Under the pieces are notes generated by a model, which did no database searches, was not told the DNA's origin, and saw only the letters and a list, made by a program, of their open reading frames with translations. This document shows, in pieces, positions 25,958-36,400 of a stretch of DNA of 64,000 bases (its first letter is position 1; every line of letters begins with the position of its first letter). Both the position numbers and the translations under genes were made by a program. The DNA lies in the NCBI GenBank assembly GCA_002401155.1, contig NVSG01000006.1:25255-89254 (forward strand), in the 5' to 3' direction. The DNA is from Hyphomicrobiales bacterium. Lineage in GTDB: Bacteria; Pseudomonadota; Alphaproteobacteria; Rhizobiales; Rhizobiaceae.

Positions 25958-28648
25958 TTGAGCGACAGTAACAAAACTTCCGACCACAAGGTCACTCCGA
26001 TGATGGAGCAATTCGTTGAGATTAAAGCGGCCAATCCAGACTCGCTTTTATTCTATCGGATGGGTGATTTTTATGAGCTGTTTTTCGCTGATGCAGTGAA
26101 GGCATCGAAAGCCCTCGGCATCACGCTCACCAAACGCGGCAAACATCTGGGCGAAGATATTCCCATGTGCGGCGTGCCGGTTCATGCCGCCGAAGATTAT
26201 CTCAACAGATTGATCGGGCTTGGTTATCGCGTCGCCGTTTGCGAACAATTGGAAAACCCTGCGGAAGCAAAAAAGCGCGGTGCGAAATCCGTGGTTAAAC
26301 GCGATGTAGTGCGTCTGGTAACTCCCGGCACAATCACCGAAGAAAAACTGCTCGACCCATCCCAGTCCAGTTTCCTCGCCGCCATCGGCAGGGTGCGCAA
26401 GGGCGAGCAAGAAGACGAACTGGCGCTCGCATGGATTGAACTTTCCACCGGCGATTTCCGCATTCAGCCAGTAGCGGTTTCAGAACTCGGCACCGCCTTG
26501 GCACGCATTGATCCGCGTGAATTAATTCTGCCTGACACTATGTTGCAAGATGACAAATACCGGCAGATAATCGAGTTACAAAACGGCGCCCTTTCACCTC
26601 TGCCATCCAATCTTTTCGACAGCCAAAGCGCCGTCGAACGTATGACTGATTTCTACCAGGTCAAAACCCTGGACGGGTTCGGAAACTTCAGCCGCGCCGA
26701 ACTTTCTGCCGCTGGTGCGTTGCTCGCCTATGTAGAAAAAACCCAGATCGGCGAGCGCCCCGCCCTCGCCCGCCCGACACGTGAAGCATCCGGCGACACC
26801 ATGTTCATCGATGCGGCAACAAGGGCAAATCTTGAACTCACCAAAACCTTGTCTGGTGAGAAAAAAGGCAGCCTGATTTCTGCCATTGATAAAACCGTCA
26901 CCGGCGTTGGCGGCAGGCTATTGGCAACCCGTTTAATGAGCCCATTGACCAATGCAGAATGGATCAATCACCGTTTAGATTCCGTCGAATTTTTCACCCG
27001 CGAAGGCACCTATTGCCGCAAATTACGCGACATGCTCAATCACTGCCCCGACATGCCACGTGCCCTATCACGGCTAGCACTAAACCGTGGCGGCCCACGC
27101 GATATGGGCGTCATCGCACGGGGCGTAAATGCCGCCCACGAGATTGCTGCAAGTCTTGAAGGACGCGAATTACCAGCCGAGCTGGATGAAGCACAAAACC
27201 GCCTAAAGCAATTGCCAAACTCCCTGATGGAGCATCTCAACCGCGCTCTTTCCGATGAACTTGGATTGTTAAAACGCGACGGCGGTTTCGTGCGCTCCGG
27301 CTACAATGAAGAACTCGACGAGCTACGTACATTGCGAGACGAAAGCCGCCGTGTCATCGCTGGCATGCAGGCCGAATATGCGCAGGAGACTGGCGTAAAA
27401 GGTCTTAAAATCAAGCACAATAATGTACTCGGCTACTTCATCGAAGTGACGGCACAAAACTCAAATGCGTTGACCACTGACGAAGCCAAAGCAAGGTTCA
27501 TCCATCGCCAAACCCTCGCCAATGTCATGCGCTTCACCACCACCGACCTTGCAGATATCGAAAGCAAAATTGCCAACGCCGCTGGCCGCGCCCTGCAAAT
27601 CGAATTTGAAATTTTTGACCAATTGCTGACAGAAATCATCAGCCATGCAGATGCCATAAAATTAGCATCCAACGCCTTGGCAACGCTCGATGTAAGTCAG
27701 GCATTTGGCACGCTCGCAGATGCCAGAGATTATTGCCGACCGCTCGTGGATGAAAGCCTTGCATTCAATCTTGAAAAAGCCCGCCACCCGGTCGTCGAAC
27801 AAGTATTGGCCAATGGTGGGTCCAATCCATTTGTTGCCAATGATTGCGATATTGGCCCAGTCAACAATGAAAAATCTGGCTGTATCTGGTTGCTCACCGG
27901 CCCCAATATGGGCGGCAAATCTACCTTTCTGAGGCAGAACGCACTGATTGCGATCCTTGCTCAAGCCGGATGTTTCGTACCTGCTGAAAGCGCCCATATA
28001 GGCATCGTTGACAGGCTGTTCTCACGCGTCGGCGCTGCCGATGATCTCGCGCGAGGGCGTTCAACTTTCATGGTGGAGATGGTTGAGACAGCCGCAATTC
28101 TCAATCAGGCAGGCGAACGTTCACTGGTTATTCTCGATGAAATCGGGCGCGGCACCGCGACTTTTGATGGTCTTTCCATCGCATGGGCGGCCATCGAACA
28201 TCTGCACGAAGGCAATAAATGCCGCACACTTTTCGCCACCCATTACCACGAATTGACGGCGCTTTCCGAACCGCTGGCGCGGCTTTCCAATGTCACATTA
28301 AAGGTCAAAGAATGGAACGGCGATGTTATCTTCCTGCACGAAGTCGTGCCGGGAGCAGCCGACCGTTCCTACGGTATTCAGGTAGCAAAACTTGCGGGCC
28401 TGCCCGATCCGGTGATTGCCCGGGCACGCGATGTTCTCGACCAGTTAGAAAACGCCGAACGCAATAATTCTGCCAGCAAACTGGTCGATGATTTGCCGCT
28501 ATTTTCCATCGAGCAAAAACCAGCCTCAAGCAAATCAGCAACAACCAACGCCCTAAAAGAAGCCATCGACGCCATCAGCCCCGACGAATTAACCCCGCGC
28601 GAAGCCCATGATCTGCTCTACGAATTAAAAGCAAAAGCTCGGGACTAA
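25958..28648 (+). CDS. mutS: DNA mismatch repair protein MutS
   Basis: This 896-residue protein recognises mismatches and small loops and starts MutL-dependent repair. The N-terminal mismatch-contact motif is GDFYELFF (Phe-Tyr-Glu, about 37-41). Connector, lever and clamp domains follow, and the ABC-type ATPase carries Walker [10 protein letters not shown] (about 647-655), [10 protein letters not shown] (Walker B) and ATHYHEL. The C-terminal dimerisation tail ends in [18 protein letters not shown]. The start is TTG at 25958 with GGGGA 7 bases upstream, an economical start for a protein made in small amounts. Its 3' end overlaps the convergent adenosine kinase gene by 4 bp. Confidence 0.97.
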   Translation: MSDSNKTSDHKVTPMMEQFVEIKAANPDSLLFYRMGDFYELFFADAVKASKALGITLTKRGKHLGEDIPMCGVPVHAAEDYLNRLIGLGYRVAVCEQLENPAEAKKRGAKSVVKRDVVRLVTPGTITEEKLLDPSQSSFLAAIGRVRKGEQEDELALAWIELSTGDFRIQPVAVSELGTALARIDPRELILPDTMLQDDKYRQIIELQNGALSPLPSNLFDSQSAVERMTDFYQVKTLDGFGNFSRAELSAAGALLAYVEKTQIGERPALARPTREASGDTMFIDAATRANLELTKTLSGEKKGSLISAIDKTVTGVGGRLLATRLMSPLTNAEWINHRLDSVEFFTREGTYCRKLRDMLNHCPDMPRALSRLALNRGGPRDMGVIARGVNAAHEIAASLEGRELPAELDEAQNRLKQLPNSLMEHLNRALSDELGLLKRDGGFVRSGYNEELDELRTLRDESRRVIAGMQAEYAQETGVKGLKIKHNNVLGYFIEVTAQNSNALTTDEAKARFIHRQTLANVMRFTTTDLADIESKIANAAGRALQIEFEIFDQLLTEIISHADAIKLASNALATLDVSQAFGTLADARDYCRPLVDESLAFNLEKARHPVVEQVLANGGSNPFVANDCDIGPVNNEKSGCIWLLTGPNMGGKSTFLRQNALIAILAQAGCFVPAESAHIGIVDRLFSRVGAADDLARGRSTFMVEMVETAAILNQAGERSLVILDEIGRGTATFDGLSIAWAAIEHLHEGNKCRTLFATHYHELTALSEPLARLSNVTLKVKEWNGDVIFLHEVVPGAADRSYGIQVAKLAGLPDPVIARARDVLDQLENAERNNSASKLVDDLPLFSIEQKPASSKSATTNALKEAIDAISPDELTPREAHDLLYELKAKARD

Positions 28649-29640
28649 AGCCCCGATTGCTCTACAAGTTCTTTAAGGCTTGATTGCGCTCTGGGTCCCA
28701 GATGCTGAATCACTTCAGCAGCAACAAGACCGCCAATTTTTGCGCAAGTTTTTAGATCGCGCGTGTTGGTCAGGCCCCACAAGAAACCGGCAGCATAAGC
28801 ATCACCGGCACCATTTGAATCCACCAGATTTTCAATCGGGCTGGCATCCACATGGGTGGTATTTTTCCGCGTTACTACCGTCGAACCTTGTTCGCTTCTT
28901 GTGACCACTGCAAGCTTGCAATCCTGACGGATGGCATCCAGTCCGCTTTCATAAGAAGACGTCTGGTAAAGCGATTTCAACTCGGACTCATTGGCAAACA
29001 CGATATCCACCGTACCCGATGTCATCAGTTCCAAAAACTCATCGCGATAGCGGTCAACACAAAAGGAATCCGACAAGGTCATAGCAACCTGACGACCATT
29101 CTTATGGGCAATCTCGGCAGCAAGCCTGATCGCATCCTTGGCTTTCGGAGGGTCCCAGAGATAGCCTTCAAAATAGGTAATCTGCGCCGCCGCAACTTTA
29201 TCTTCTTCAATATCTTCCGGGCTAAGTTCCACGCATGCACCCAGATAGGTATTCATGCTGCGCTCGCCATCGGGCGTCGTAAAAATAATTGAACGCGCAG
29301 TTGGCGGCGTGCCATCAAGCATTTTTGTATCGTAAGCAACGCCGATGGCGCGCATATCATGGGTAAAGGCCGCGCCCAATTCATCATCAGAAACCTTGCC
29401 GAAATAGGCAGCCTTACCACCAAGGCTTGCGACCCCTGCCGCGGTATTTCCAGCACTGCCACCAGAGGCAATAATCGCCGGACCCATCACCTTATAAAGA
29501 TGCTCGGCACGCTCCGCATCAATCAGGTTCATCGCTCCCTTGGTGATATCTTCTTTCACCAAAAAATCATCTTCAGCATGGGCAATAATATCAGCAATCG
29601 CATTGCCGATTGTCAGTACATCGTAGATAGGCTCAGACAT
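28645..29640 (-). CDS. Adenosine kinase, PfkB family
   Basis: This 331-residue sugar-kinase-fold protein phosphorylates a nucleoside, probably adenosine to AMP. PfkB motif 1 is around [32 protein letters not shown] (about 57-88), and motif 2 is [15 protein letters not shown] with catalytic Asp in GAGD (about 283-297). The N-terminal [16 protein letters not shown] is the Rhizobium adenosine-kinase form (DVxxxGNAIxD). With the salvage genes deoB-add-upp 4-8 kb away it completes a nucleoside-recycling set, although it is not in their operon. It converges on mutS with a 4-bp overlap. Confidence 0.9.
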   Translation of the reverse strand: MSEPIYDVLTIGNAIADIIAHAEDDFLVKEDITKGAMNLIDAERAEHLYKVMGPAIIASGGSAGNTAAGVASLGGKAAYFGKVSDDELGAAFTHDMRAIGVAYDTKMLDGTPPTARSIIFTTPDGERSMNTYLGACVELSPEDIEEDKVAAAQITYFEGYLWDPPKAKDAIRLAAEIAHKNGRQVAMTLSDSFCVDRYRDEFLELMTSGTVDIVFANESELKSLYQTSSYESGLDAIRQDCKLAVVTRSEQGSTVVTRKNTTHVDASPIENLVDSNGAGDAYAAGFLWGLTNTRDLKTCAKIGGLVAAEVIQHLGPRAQSSLKELVEQSGL

Positions 29641-29725
29641 AGAAATTCCGTTCAGTTATGCGCTTTGTCGTGCATAGCCGCCACTATCCCAAAAGGAAAG
29701 CGGAAATACTCAGGGTTACCGGAAA

Positions 29726-30550
29726 TTAAACGTCCCAGACCGGGCACCAGTCGCCATTGACCAGCCGCATACCTTTTTCCAGACCGCGCAACCGCACCAT
29801 CTCGGCATCACTCAGCTCGACGTTGCGGGCTTCATAGTTCGAGATAATCCGATCTTTCTTACCTGATGAAGGAATAACGATATGACCCTCGGCCATCAAA
29901 AATGCCAATGCAATTTGTTCGCCGGTAGCGTTATGCGTTTCGCCAATCTCCGCCAATAGCGGATCACCAACCACCGCACCGCGTGCCAGCGGCGAATAGG
30001 CTGTCATGGGAATACCGATGCTCTGGCAATGATCGACAATAGGCCGGTTCTGCATATAGACGTGAATTTCGCACTGGTTGACCATAATTTTGCGATCCCC
30101 AAGCAGCTTGATTGCTTCATCAATCAGCGGAATGGTAAAATTGGAAACCCCGATATTCTTCGTCATGCCCGCATCATAAACTTCGGCAAATTGCGAGATA
30201 TAGGATTCCAGCGGATATTCGTTTTTTACTGCTGGCCAGTGCAGCAACAATAAATCAACCGGACCAACATCGAGTTTTTCAAGGCTTTCCTTCGAGGTGC
30301 GCATCACTTCGCCGGGGCCAAAATTTTCCGGAGCAACTTTTGTAGTAATAAAAATCTCATCACGCGGAATACCGCAATTCGCGATGGCGCGACCAACATC
30401 GCCTTCATTTTCATAGCCTTGTGCCGTATCAATATGGCGACAACCAGCCTCAAGCGCCCACATGACACCGCTGTAAGCTTCATCACCCGGTCGATTCCAG
30501 GTGCCATAACCCATCTGCAAAATTCCGCCTACACGTTTTTCCATGCTCAT
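29726..30550 (-). CDS. Aldo/keto reductase
   Basis: This is a 274-residue cytoplasmic NADPH-dependent oxidoreductase with the TIM-barrel AKR tetrad: Asp and Tyr in CRHIDTAQGYENE (about 37-49), Lys in FITTKVAPE, and His in LLLHWP. NADPH-site residues are in IPSSGKKDRIISNY (Ser/Lys/Arg pattern). It resembles 2,5-diketo-D-gluconate reductase-type AKR5 proteins; the substrate cannot be deduced. I chose ATG 30550; the longer reading starts with TTG at 30565. A perfect palindrome 51 bp upstream (30601-30617) could serve as an operator. Confidence 0.88.
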   Translation of the reverse strand: MSMEKRVGGILQMGYGTWNRPGDEAYSGVMWALEAGCRHIDTAQGYENEGDVGRAIANCGIPRDEIFITTKVAPENFGPGEVMRTSKESLEKLDVGPVDLLLLHWPAVKNEYPLESYISQFAEVYDAGMTKNIGVSNFTIPLIDEAIKLLGDRKIMVNQCEIHVYMQNRPIVDHCQSIGIPMTAYSPLARGAVVGDPLLAEIGETHNATGEQIALAFLMAEGHIVIPSSGKKDRIISNYEARNVELSDAEMVRLRGLEKGMRLVNGDWCPVWDV

Positions 30551-30600
30551 ATTTCTGCCCCACAAAATACTCGAGTTTAAAATAAACCAAGCTGATCATT

Positions 30601-30617
30601 TATACTAAACTAGTATA
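30601..30617. promoter_or_regulatory. Perfect inverted repeat TATACTA-N3-TAGTATA in the divergent region
   Basis: This 17-bp palindrome with 7-bp arms and a 3-base centre lies between the aldo/keto reductase (start 30550, minus) and the propeller protein (start 30731, plus). Its size fits a dimeric repressor site. The cognate regulator is unknown; the nearest regulator gene is the TetR gene 1 kb away, but that one has its own distinct sites. Confidence 0.45.
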
Positions 30618-30730
30618 GTAAATCAGAAAAATCTAGTTTCAAATGCTGCAATTGCAGCACGTCAAAAAACATGGTAGCTGGCAATTATCTTAGTTAAACA
30701 AGAACACCGCTCATAAAAAAAGGATTTTCC

Positions 30731-31654
30731 ATGTCCTCTTCCCAGCGCCCCAGCACTAGTAAACGTCGATTAAAAACTGGCCAAAATTGCGAAATCATCA
30801 TCATTGACCGAGACGGTAAAAACCGGAAAGTCATTTACGAAACAGGCGAAATGATAGAAGCGCCCAATTGGACAACCGATGGAGACTGGCTGATCTATAA
30901 CGGCGACGGACGCCTGTTCAAAATCTCGCCAGACGGCAAAACCGGCCCTATCCGCATCAACACGGCCCCAGTTGAAAATCTCAATAACGATCACTGCCTC
31001 GCACCCGACGGCAAGACAATCTATATCTCTTCCGGCGATGGCCATCTTTATTCTGTACCAATCAAAGGTGGCGTTCCAAAGAAAATATCCAACGATCAGG
31101 ACCCGTCGCGCAAATTCATCTACTATCTTCACGGGGTTTCGCCAGACGGTAAAACACTCACCTATGTGGGCTATGAAAAATCGCCAGAAGGAAAAACCAT
31201 CACCAACATTTACACCATTCCATCGGCTGGCGGACCAGATACCCGACTAACAGATGTTGATTTCCCAGTCGACGGGCCGGAATATTCTCCAGACGGGCAA
31301 TGGATTTATATCAACTCAGAGCAAGCGGCGACCAAACCCGGCCATGCCCAAATATTTCGCATGAAAGCCGATGGTTCCCAAATGGAACAACTCACCCATG
31401 ATGACCGGGTAAACTGGTTCCCGCATTTCCCACCAGATGGTTCAATTGTCGCCTATATCAGTTTCCCGCCCGATACCATCGGCCACCCGGCCAATAAAGA
31501 GGTGATCATCCGCACCATGAATCCCGATGGTTCAAACCAAACCGCTCTCGATAATTTTCTGGGTGGGCAAGGCACCATCAATGTCAATTCATGGTCGCCC
31601 GACAGCAAGCGCTTCGCCTATGTGGCCTATCCCTTAGAAAATTCATCAAGCTAA
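30731..31654 (+). CDS. TolB-like beta-propeller protein with PD40 repeats, no signal peptide
   Basis: This 307-residue protein consists of WD40-like (PD40/TolB-type) blades. Repeats centre on SPDGK/TPDG words: KISPDGKTG, LAPDGKTIYIS, VSPDGKTLTYVG, YSPDGQWIYINS, FPPDGSIVAYIS and SWSPDSKRFAYVA, i.e. about six blades from residue 20 to the end. No signal peptide or peptidase domain is present, so it is neither periplasmic TolB nor a DPP-IV-type peptidase. A cytoplasmic binding or lyase-like propeller is possible. The gene is flanked by AKR and TetR genes and its role is unknown. Confidence 0.8.
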   Translation: MSSSQRPSTSKRRLKTGQNCEIIIIDRDGKNRKVIYETGEMIEAPNWTTDGDWLIYNGDGRLFKISPDGKTGPIRINTAPVENLNNDHCLAPDGKTIYISSGDGHLYSVPIKGGVPKKISNDQDPSRKFIYYLHGVSPDGKTLTYVGYEKSPEGKTITNIYTIPSAGGPDTRLTDVDFPVDGPEYSPDGQWIYINSEQAATKPGHAQIFRMKADGSQMEQLTHDDRVNWFPHFPPDGSIVAYISFPPDTIGHPANKEVIIRTMNPDGSNQTALDNFLGGQGTINVNSWSPDSKRFAYVAYPLENSSS

Positions 31655-32262
31655 CTGGCGGACGAATGCTCCATCCCAGTGACCAGCGTCTGGACAAATT
31701 CCGTTAGCTGCTCATCCAGGGCTTCACGCGGCACAGCAATGAAACCTTCACGCAGGCTGATCGATACAATGCCGTGCACCGCTGCAAAAAGCGTGCGCGC
31801 CATAACGTGCAATTCTGTTTCATTCAGATCAGGTTTGAGAGATGCAATCGGCCCCGCCACATGGCTGAACAACACCCCGTGTTCGGCCAGGTGCCAGTCC
31901 GGCACGATAACGCCTTCCGGCATTTTATGATCGAACAAAGCCTGCCACAAATTTCGATTATCGATGGCAAATGCCAGATATTCGCGCGCTAACGCCACCA
32001 GTTTGTTGCGCGGTGTATCGGTATTCGCCGCCGCCTGCTCGAGAGCAGCGTTCAACCGACCAAGCGTCGCGGAATTAATATGCAGGATTAAATCATCCAG
32101 ACTTTGATAGACATTATATAGCCCGCCCAGCGCGCATCCCGCATCCGCAGCGATATCGCGCGCGCGCAGGCCCGCAAGCCCGCTGCTTTCCATACGCCCG
32201 GTTGCAGCCTCAGTGAGCCGCTGTTTCAGCGCCTCACGTTTTGCTTCGCGTTTGCCTGTCAT
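31651..32262 (-). CDS. TetR family transcriptional regulator
   Basis: This 203-residue repressor has its HTH at about residues 28-50: LRARDIAADAGCALGGLYNVYQSLDDL, with recognition helix CALGGLYNVYQ, split here for length. The C-terminal ligand domain is typical in size, with Trp-rich segments RNLWQALFDHKM and VPDWHLAEHG. I chose ATG 32262; a TTG at 32289 lies inside the operator. It is divergent from pspA-yiaA, and three matching palindromes fill the 106-bp gap, so it very probably represses itself and that operon. Its 3' end overlaps the propeller gene by 4 bp. Confidence 0.9.
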   Translation of the reverse strand: MTGKREAKREALKQRLTEAATGRMESSGLAGLRARDIAADAGCALGGLYNVYQSLDDLILHINSATLGRLNAALEQAAANTDTPRNKLVALAREYLAFAIDNRNLWQALFDHKMPEGVIVPDWHLAEHGVLFSHVAGPIASLKPDLNETELHVMARTLFAAVHGIVSISLREGFIAVPREALDEQLTEFVQTLVTGMEHSSAS

Positions 32263-32282
32263 TAACTTTAGTACCTGTAATT

Positions 32283-32351
32283 TGAACAATGTTCATTTTA
32301 TATCTTGAACATTGTTCATTTTTCTATATACCTATTCGTGAACATCGTTCA
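32283..32351. promoter_or_regulatory. Three TGAAC-N3-GTTCA operators between tetR and pspA
   Basis: TGAACAATGTTCA (32283-32295), TGAACATTGTTCA (32306-32318) and TGAACATCGTTCA (32339-32351) share 5-bp perfect arms and differ only in the centre. Centre-to-centre distances are 23 and 33 bp. The last one ends 17 bp before the pspA start and 6 bp before its ribosome binding site (GGAG). This is the expected layout for repression of both divergent genes. Confidence 0.85.
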
Positions 32352-32368
32352 TAAATGGAGAAATCAAA

Positions 32369-33055
32369 ATGTTCAAGCAAATAATAACCCTATTTCGCGG
32401 CGTAGCCAATCAATCCGCAGAAGACTTCACTGACCGCCACGCTCTTGCGATCCTGAAACAACAAATGAATGATTGCAGCAATGCAATCATGTCAGCCCGT
32501 AAAGCTGTCGGCATCGCCATTGCTCAAAATGAGCAGGAAATCATTCAACATAAACGCATATTGGCGCGCATCGAAGACCTCGAACAGCGCACCATCGCCG
32601 CCCTGGAGCAAGACAAAAAGAAGCTTGCCCATGAAGCTGCAGAAACCATCGCCCTTCTGGAAACAGAATGCGACGCAACCAAACAAGCACAAAAATTATT
32701 CACCACCGAAATCGACCGGTTGAAGAAAATTGTTCGCTCTGCCGAAATACGCCTGCGCGAACTAAAACGTGGCCAGCGCATCGCAACTGCCACCGACCAG
32801 ACCCAGCGTCTGCGCGAAGCAGCAACAGGCAGCGGATTATCCACCTTGATAGATGCCGAAGAAACCCTGTTGCGCCTGCGTGTCCGCCAACAACAAATCG
32901 ATACCACCGCTTCAGCCATCGCTGAAATGGAGCAATCCGGTGACCCCGAGCGCGTCATCAAAAAACTTGCAGAAGCAGGATGCGGTTCCCCGCAAAAAAC
33001 CTCTGCCGAGGACGTGCTTGCACGCCTCAAGAAGAAAACAAAAAAGAGCGCCTAA
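32369..33055 (+). CDS. pspA: PspA/IM30 family membrane-stress protein
   Basis: This 228-residue, mostly coiled-coil protein is of the PspA/IM30 (bacterial ESCRT-III-like) family, which binds damaged inner membrane. The N-terminal amphipathic start MFKQIITLFRG is followed by long heptad-rich helices (about 30-160) and a charged Lys-rich tail. The helices have the usual pattern of A, L, K, E and Q (EQRTIAALEQDKKKLAHEAAE, shown in pieces). No pspF or pspBC genes are nearby. Control is instead by the divergent TetR gene through three operators. A YiaA/YiaB membrane protein follows 39 bp downstream, probably in the same operon. Confidence 0.87.
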   Translation: MFKQIITLFRGVANQSAEDFTDRHALAILKQQMNDCSNAIMSARKAVGIAIAQNEQEIIQHKRILARIEDLEQRTIAALEQDKKKLAHEAAETIALLETECDATKQAQKLFTTEIDRLKKIVRSAEIRLRELKRGQRIATATDQTQRLREAATGSGLSTLIDAEETLLRLRVRQQQIDTTASAIAEMEQSGDPERVIKKLAEAGCGSPQKTSAEDVLARLKKKTKKSA

Positions 33056-33094
33056 CCGCACTCTCTTCATCAATCTTATAAAAGGAATAGCAAA

Positions 33095-33376
33095 ATGCAT
33101 GACCAAAACACCAATCACTCCGCCGCATGGATGAACTTCACCTATGCAAGTTTTGCACTCTCCGCGGCCATGATGGCAGGGGGTATCTTCTTCATGGATG
33201 CAGGCTTTGCCGCCAAGGGCTTTTATTCAATGGCAGCCATCATGCTGGTACACACGTCGATCACCTTGACCAAAACCCTGCGCGACAATCAGGAAGCAGG
33301 CAGGCTGATCAATAAAATCGAAGATGCCAAAACAGAAAAGCTTCTGATGGATATCTCCCGCAAAGACTCGGAATAA
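33095..33376 (+). CDS. YiaA/YiaB-family small inner-membrane protein
   Basis: This 93-residue protein has two helices, NFTYASFALSAAMMAGGIFFM (about 14-35) and FYSMAAIMLVHTSITLTKTL (about 43-62), and a charged C-terminus with DNQE and KTEK. This is the yiaA/B two-helix domain. AAGGA lies 9 bases upstream of the ATG. It directly follows pspA and is likely a membrane partner or co-regulated stress protein. The YiaAB-PspA pairing is found in several proteobacteria, but the function is not established. Confidence 0.82.
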   Translation: MHDQNTNHSAAWMNFTYASFALSAAMMAGGIFFMDAGFAAKGFYSMAAIMLVHTSITLTKTLRDNQEAGRLINKIEDAKTEKLLMDISRKDSE

Positions 33377-33385
33377 TTCAATAGT

Positions 33386-33435
33386 AATATTCTTAATATT
33401 GATCTGGCCATCTCAACTATTGATAAATATTATCA
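33386..33435. promoter_or_regulatory. Two short palindromes upstream of the acyltransferase gene
   Basis: AATATT-CTT-AATATT (33386-33400) and TGATAA-ATA-TTATCA (33421-33435) are both perfect with 3-base centres. They lie between yiaA and the ATG at 33470. The AT-rich composition makes chance palindromes likely. They may mark a promoter or operator. Confidence 0.3.
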
Positions 33436-33469
33436 TGGTTAGGTGGCCGGATTAAGCAGAGGAAAAATC

Positions 33470-36400
33470 ATGACAAACACACTCGTTACTTCCCGACGTT
33501 TTGCGTCATTGTTCTGGACGCAATTCCTGTCCGCTTTCAACGATAATTTTCTGAAGAACACACTCGTTTTTCTAATCCTGTTCCAGTTTTCCTCGGGCGA
33601 TTCCGCTTCGCTGGTTACCTTGGCCGGAGCTATTTTCATGGCACCATTCCTGTTGCTCTCAGCCCTTGGCGGTGAATTAGCCGATAAATTCGACAAGGCC
33701 CGCATGGCCGAAAAGCTCAAGCTCGCCGAAATCGGCGCCGCGGCAATCTCGGTTGTCGGCCTCGCCCTTTCCTCGGTTCCCATTCTAATGACGGCGCTCT
33801 TTTTGTTTGGTTGTGTCTCCGCCATGTTCGGCCCAATCAAATACGGTATCCTGCCAGATCTTCTCGAAAAGAAAGAATTACCGCGCGCCAATGCATGGAT
33901 TGAAGGTGCCACTTTCATCGCCATCCTTGCCGGCACAATCGTTGGTGGCCTTGCCTCCATCGGCGGCGTCAATGTTGTTGTTTTCGGCCCCATGATGATG
34001 GCCCTTGCCGTCACCTGCTGGTTCATCAGTCGCTATATTCCAAAGACCGGCAGCGCCGCACCTGATCTAAAAATTGACTATAATATCTTCCGTTCCTCAT
34101 GGCGTCTCGTCAATGAACTGCGCGATGAAAAACGCATCTGGATTACCGCAATCATGGTCTCATGGTTCTGGCTCATCGGCGCCATCGTGCTTTCTCTTTT
34201 GCCAACACTGGTCAAAGAGGTTCTCGGCGGCAGCGAAATCATCGTCACATCCTATCTTGCCGTTTTTGCCGTCTCCATGGGTATTGGCTCAGCCTGGGCC
34301 GCATGGATGTCCGCTGGCCGCATCGTTTTATTGCCTGCACCAATTGGCACATTCCTGATGGCCATCTTCGGTCTTGATCTTGCATGGAGCATTTCTTCCG
34401 TAGAATTCACCACCATCGCCACCACCTTCAGCGAATATTTTGCCCGCGATAATTCCATTCGTATTGCCGTGGACTTGGCAGGCCTTGCGATTGCCGGGGC
34501 GTTCCTCGTGGTGCCAACCTTCACCGCCATTCAAACATGGGCAGCGGAAGATCGCCGAGCCCGTGTCGTGGCTGGCGTCAATGTTATGACCGCCGCATTC
34601 ATGACCCTTGGCGGTGGCGGCGTTGCCGCATTGCAGGCAGCAGGCGTATCGATATTCCAGCTTCTTGTAGCGCTCGCCGTGATCAATTTGATCGCCGCAT
34701 ATTTCATGATGAAACATCTGCCAACCAACCCCATTCGCGATTTCGTTTCCATTCTCTTTCGCGCCTTTCACGGGCTGGAAGTTGAAGGCCTCGAAAATCT
34801 GGAAAAAGCAGGCAAAGCCCCTATCCTTGCCCTAAACCATGTGAGTTTTCTCGATGGTGCACTGGCAATTGCCTTGACCGATGAAGAGCCGGTCTTTGCG
34901 GTCGACTACACCATTGCACAGGCTTGGTGGGTGAGGCCGTTCCTAAAATTCTGCAATTTCCTACCGCTCGATCCGGCAAGGCCAATGGCTACCCGCACCC
35001 TGATCAAATCCGTTCAGGCAGGTAATCCCTTGGTAATCTTCCCCGAAGGCCGCATCACCGTTACTGGCGGCCTGATGAAAGTCTATGACGGAGCTGCCAT
35101 GGTTGCCGATAAAACCGGCTCGATGGTTGTCCCCATCCGCATTGAAGGTCTGGAGAAAAGCTATTTCTCAAGGCTAACCTCAAGCCACGTAAGACGCAGG
35201 CTTTTCCCGAAGGTGAAGGTCACCATTCTGGAACCTGTAAAACTTTCCGTACCCGATGAACTGAAAGGCCGTGCCCGTCGCACAGCTGCCGGTGCAAGTC
35301 TTTATCAGATCATGTCCAAACTGGTGTTCGATACCACCAACACTAACACAACCTTGCTGGAAAGAATTATTCTTACAGCAAAGGATTTGGGTATGAAAAA
35401 ACTGGCGGTTGAAGACCCGATTACCGGCAAACTCTCCTATGGAAAAATGCTCACTGGCATTGCTGTCATCGGCAAGAAAATCCAGAAAGCGTTTCCAAAC
35501 GAAGGTACTTTGGGCGTCATGTTACCCAATGCCAATGGTTCGATTATCACCATGCTGGGCGTCATCTCGGCTGGCAAAGTTCCGGCCATGATCAATTTCT
35601 CGGCCGGTGCGGCAAATATCAAATCTGCCTGCATCGCCACCAAAACCAAAACAATCCTCACCTCCCGCGCCTTTGTCGAACAAGGCAAGCTTGAAGCGGT
35701 CATTGAGGAAATTAGCGAGGTGGTTGATATCGTCTGGATGGACGACATCCGCGAGACCATCAGCTCCACAGATAAACTGCTAGGCCTGTGGAACAAGACC
35801 AAACCATGCGTAGAGCGCAAGGCCGATGATCCGGCAGTGATCCTCTTCACCTCCGGTTCCGAAGGCACACCAAAAGGCGTGGTGCTAAGCCACCGCAACA
35901 TTTTGGCAAACGCTGCACAGGCAGCTTCGCGCATTGATTTCCACTCTGGCGATAAAGTGTTCAACGTATTGCCGCTGTTCCATTCCTTCGGCCTGACCAC
36001 AGGCACAATATTACCGCTAACCTCCGGTGTGCCCGTATATTTCTACCCCTCGCCACTGCATTATCGCATCATTCCGGAACTGGTTTATGCGTCCAACGCG
36101 ACTATCATTTTCGGCACGGACACATTCCTTGCCGGTTATGCCCGAACCTCTCACCCATATGATTTCCGTTCCATCCGCTACTGCTTTGCGGGCGCGGAAC
36201 CAGTCAAGGCTTCAACACGCGAAACCTATATGAACAAGTTCGGACTTCGTATTCTGGAAGGTTACGGCGTTACAGAAACAGCGCCGATCATCTCGATCAA
36301 TACGCCGATGTATTCCAAACCCAATACGGTCGGGAAAATCATGCCCGGCATGGAAGCAAGGCTGGAACCCATCCCCGGCATTGAAGAAGGCGGACGCCTT

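Noticed and set aside
28645..28648. Possible frameshift at the mutS/adenosine kinase junction
   Set aside because: The two convergent genes simply share 4 bp at their stop codons; both proteins have family-typical ends.
33439..34026. 195-codon minus-strand open frame opposite the acyltransferase fusion
   Set aside because: Antisense of the MFS domain; composition rich in Pro/Arg/Ser as expected for a shadow.
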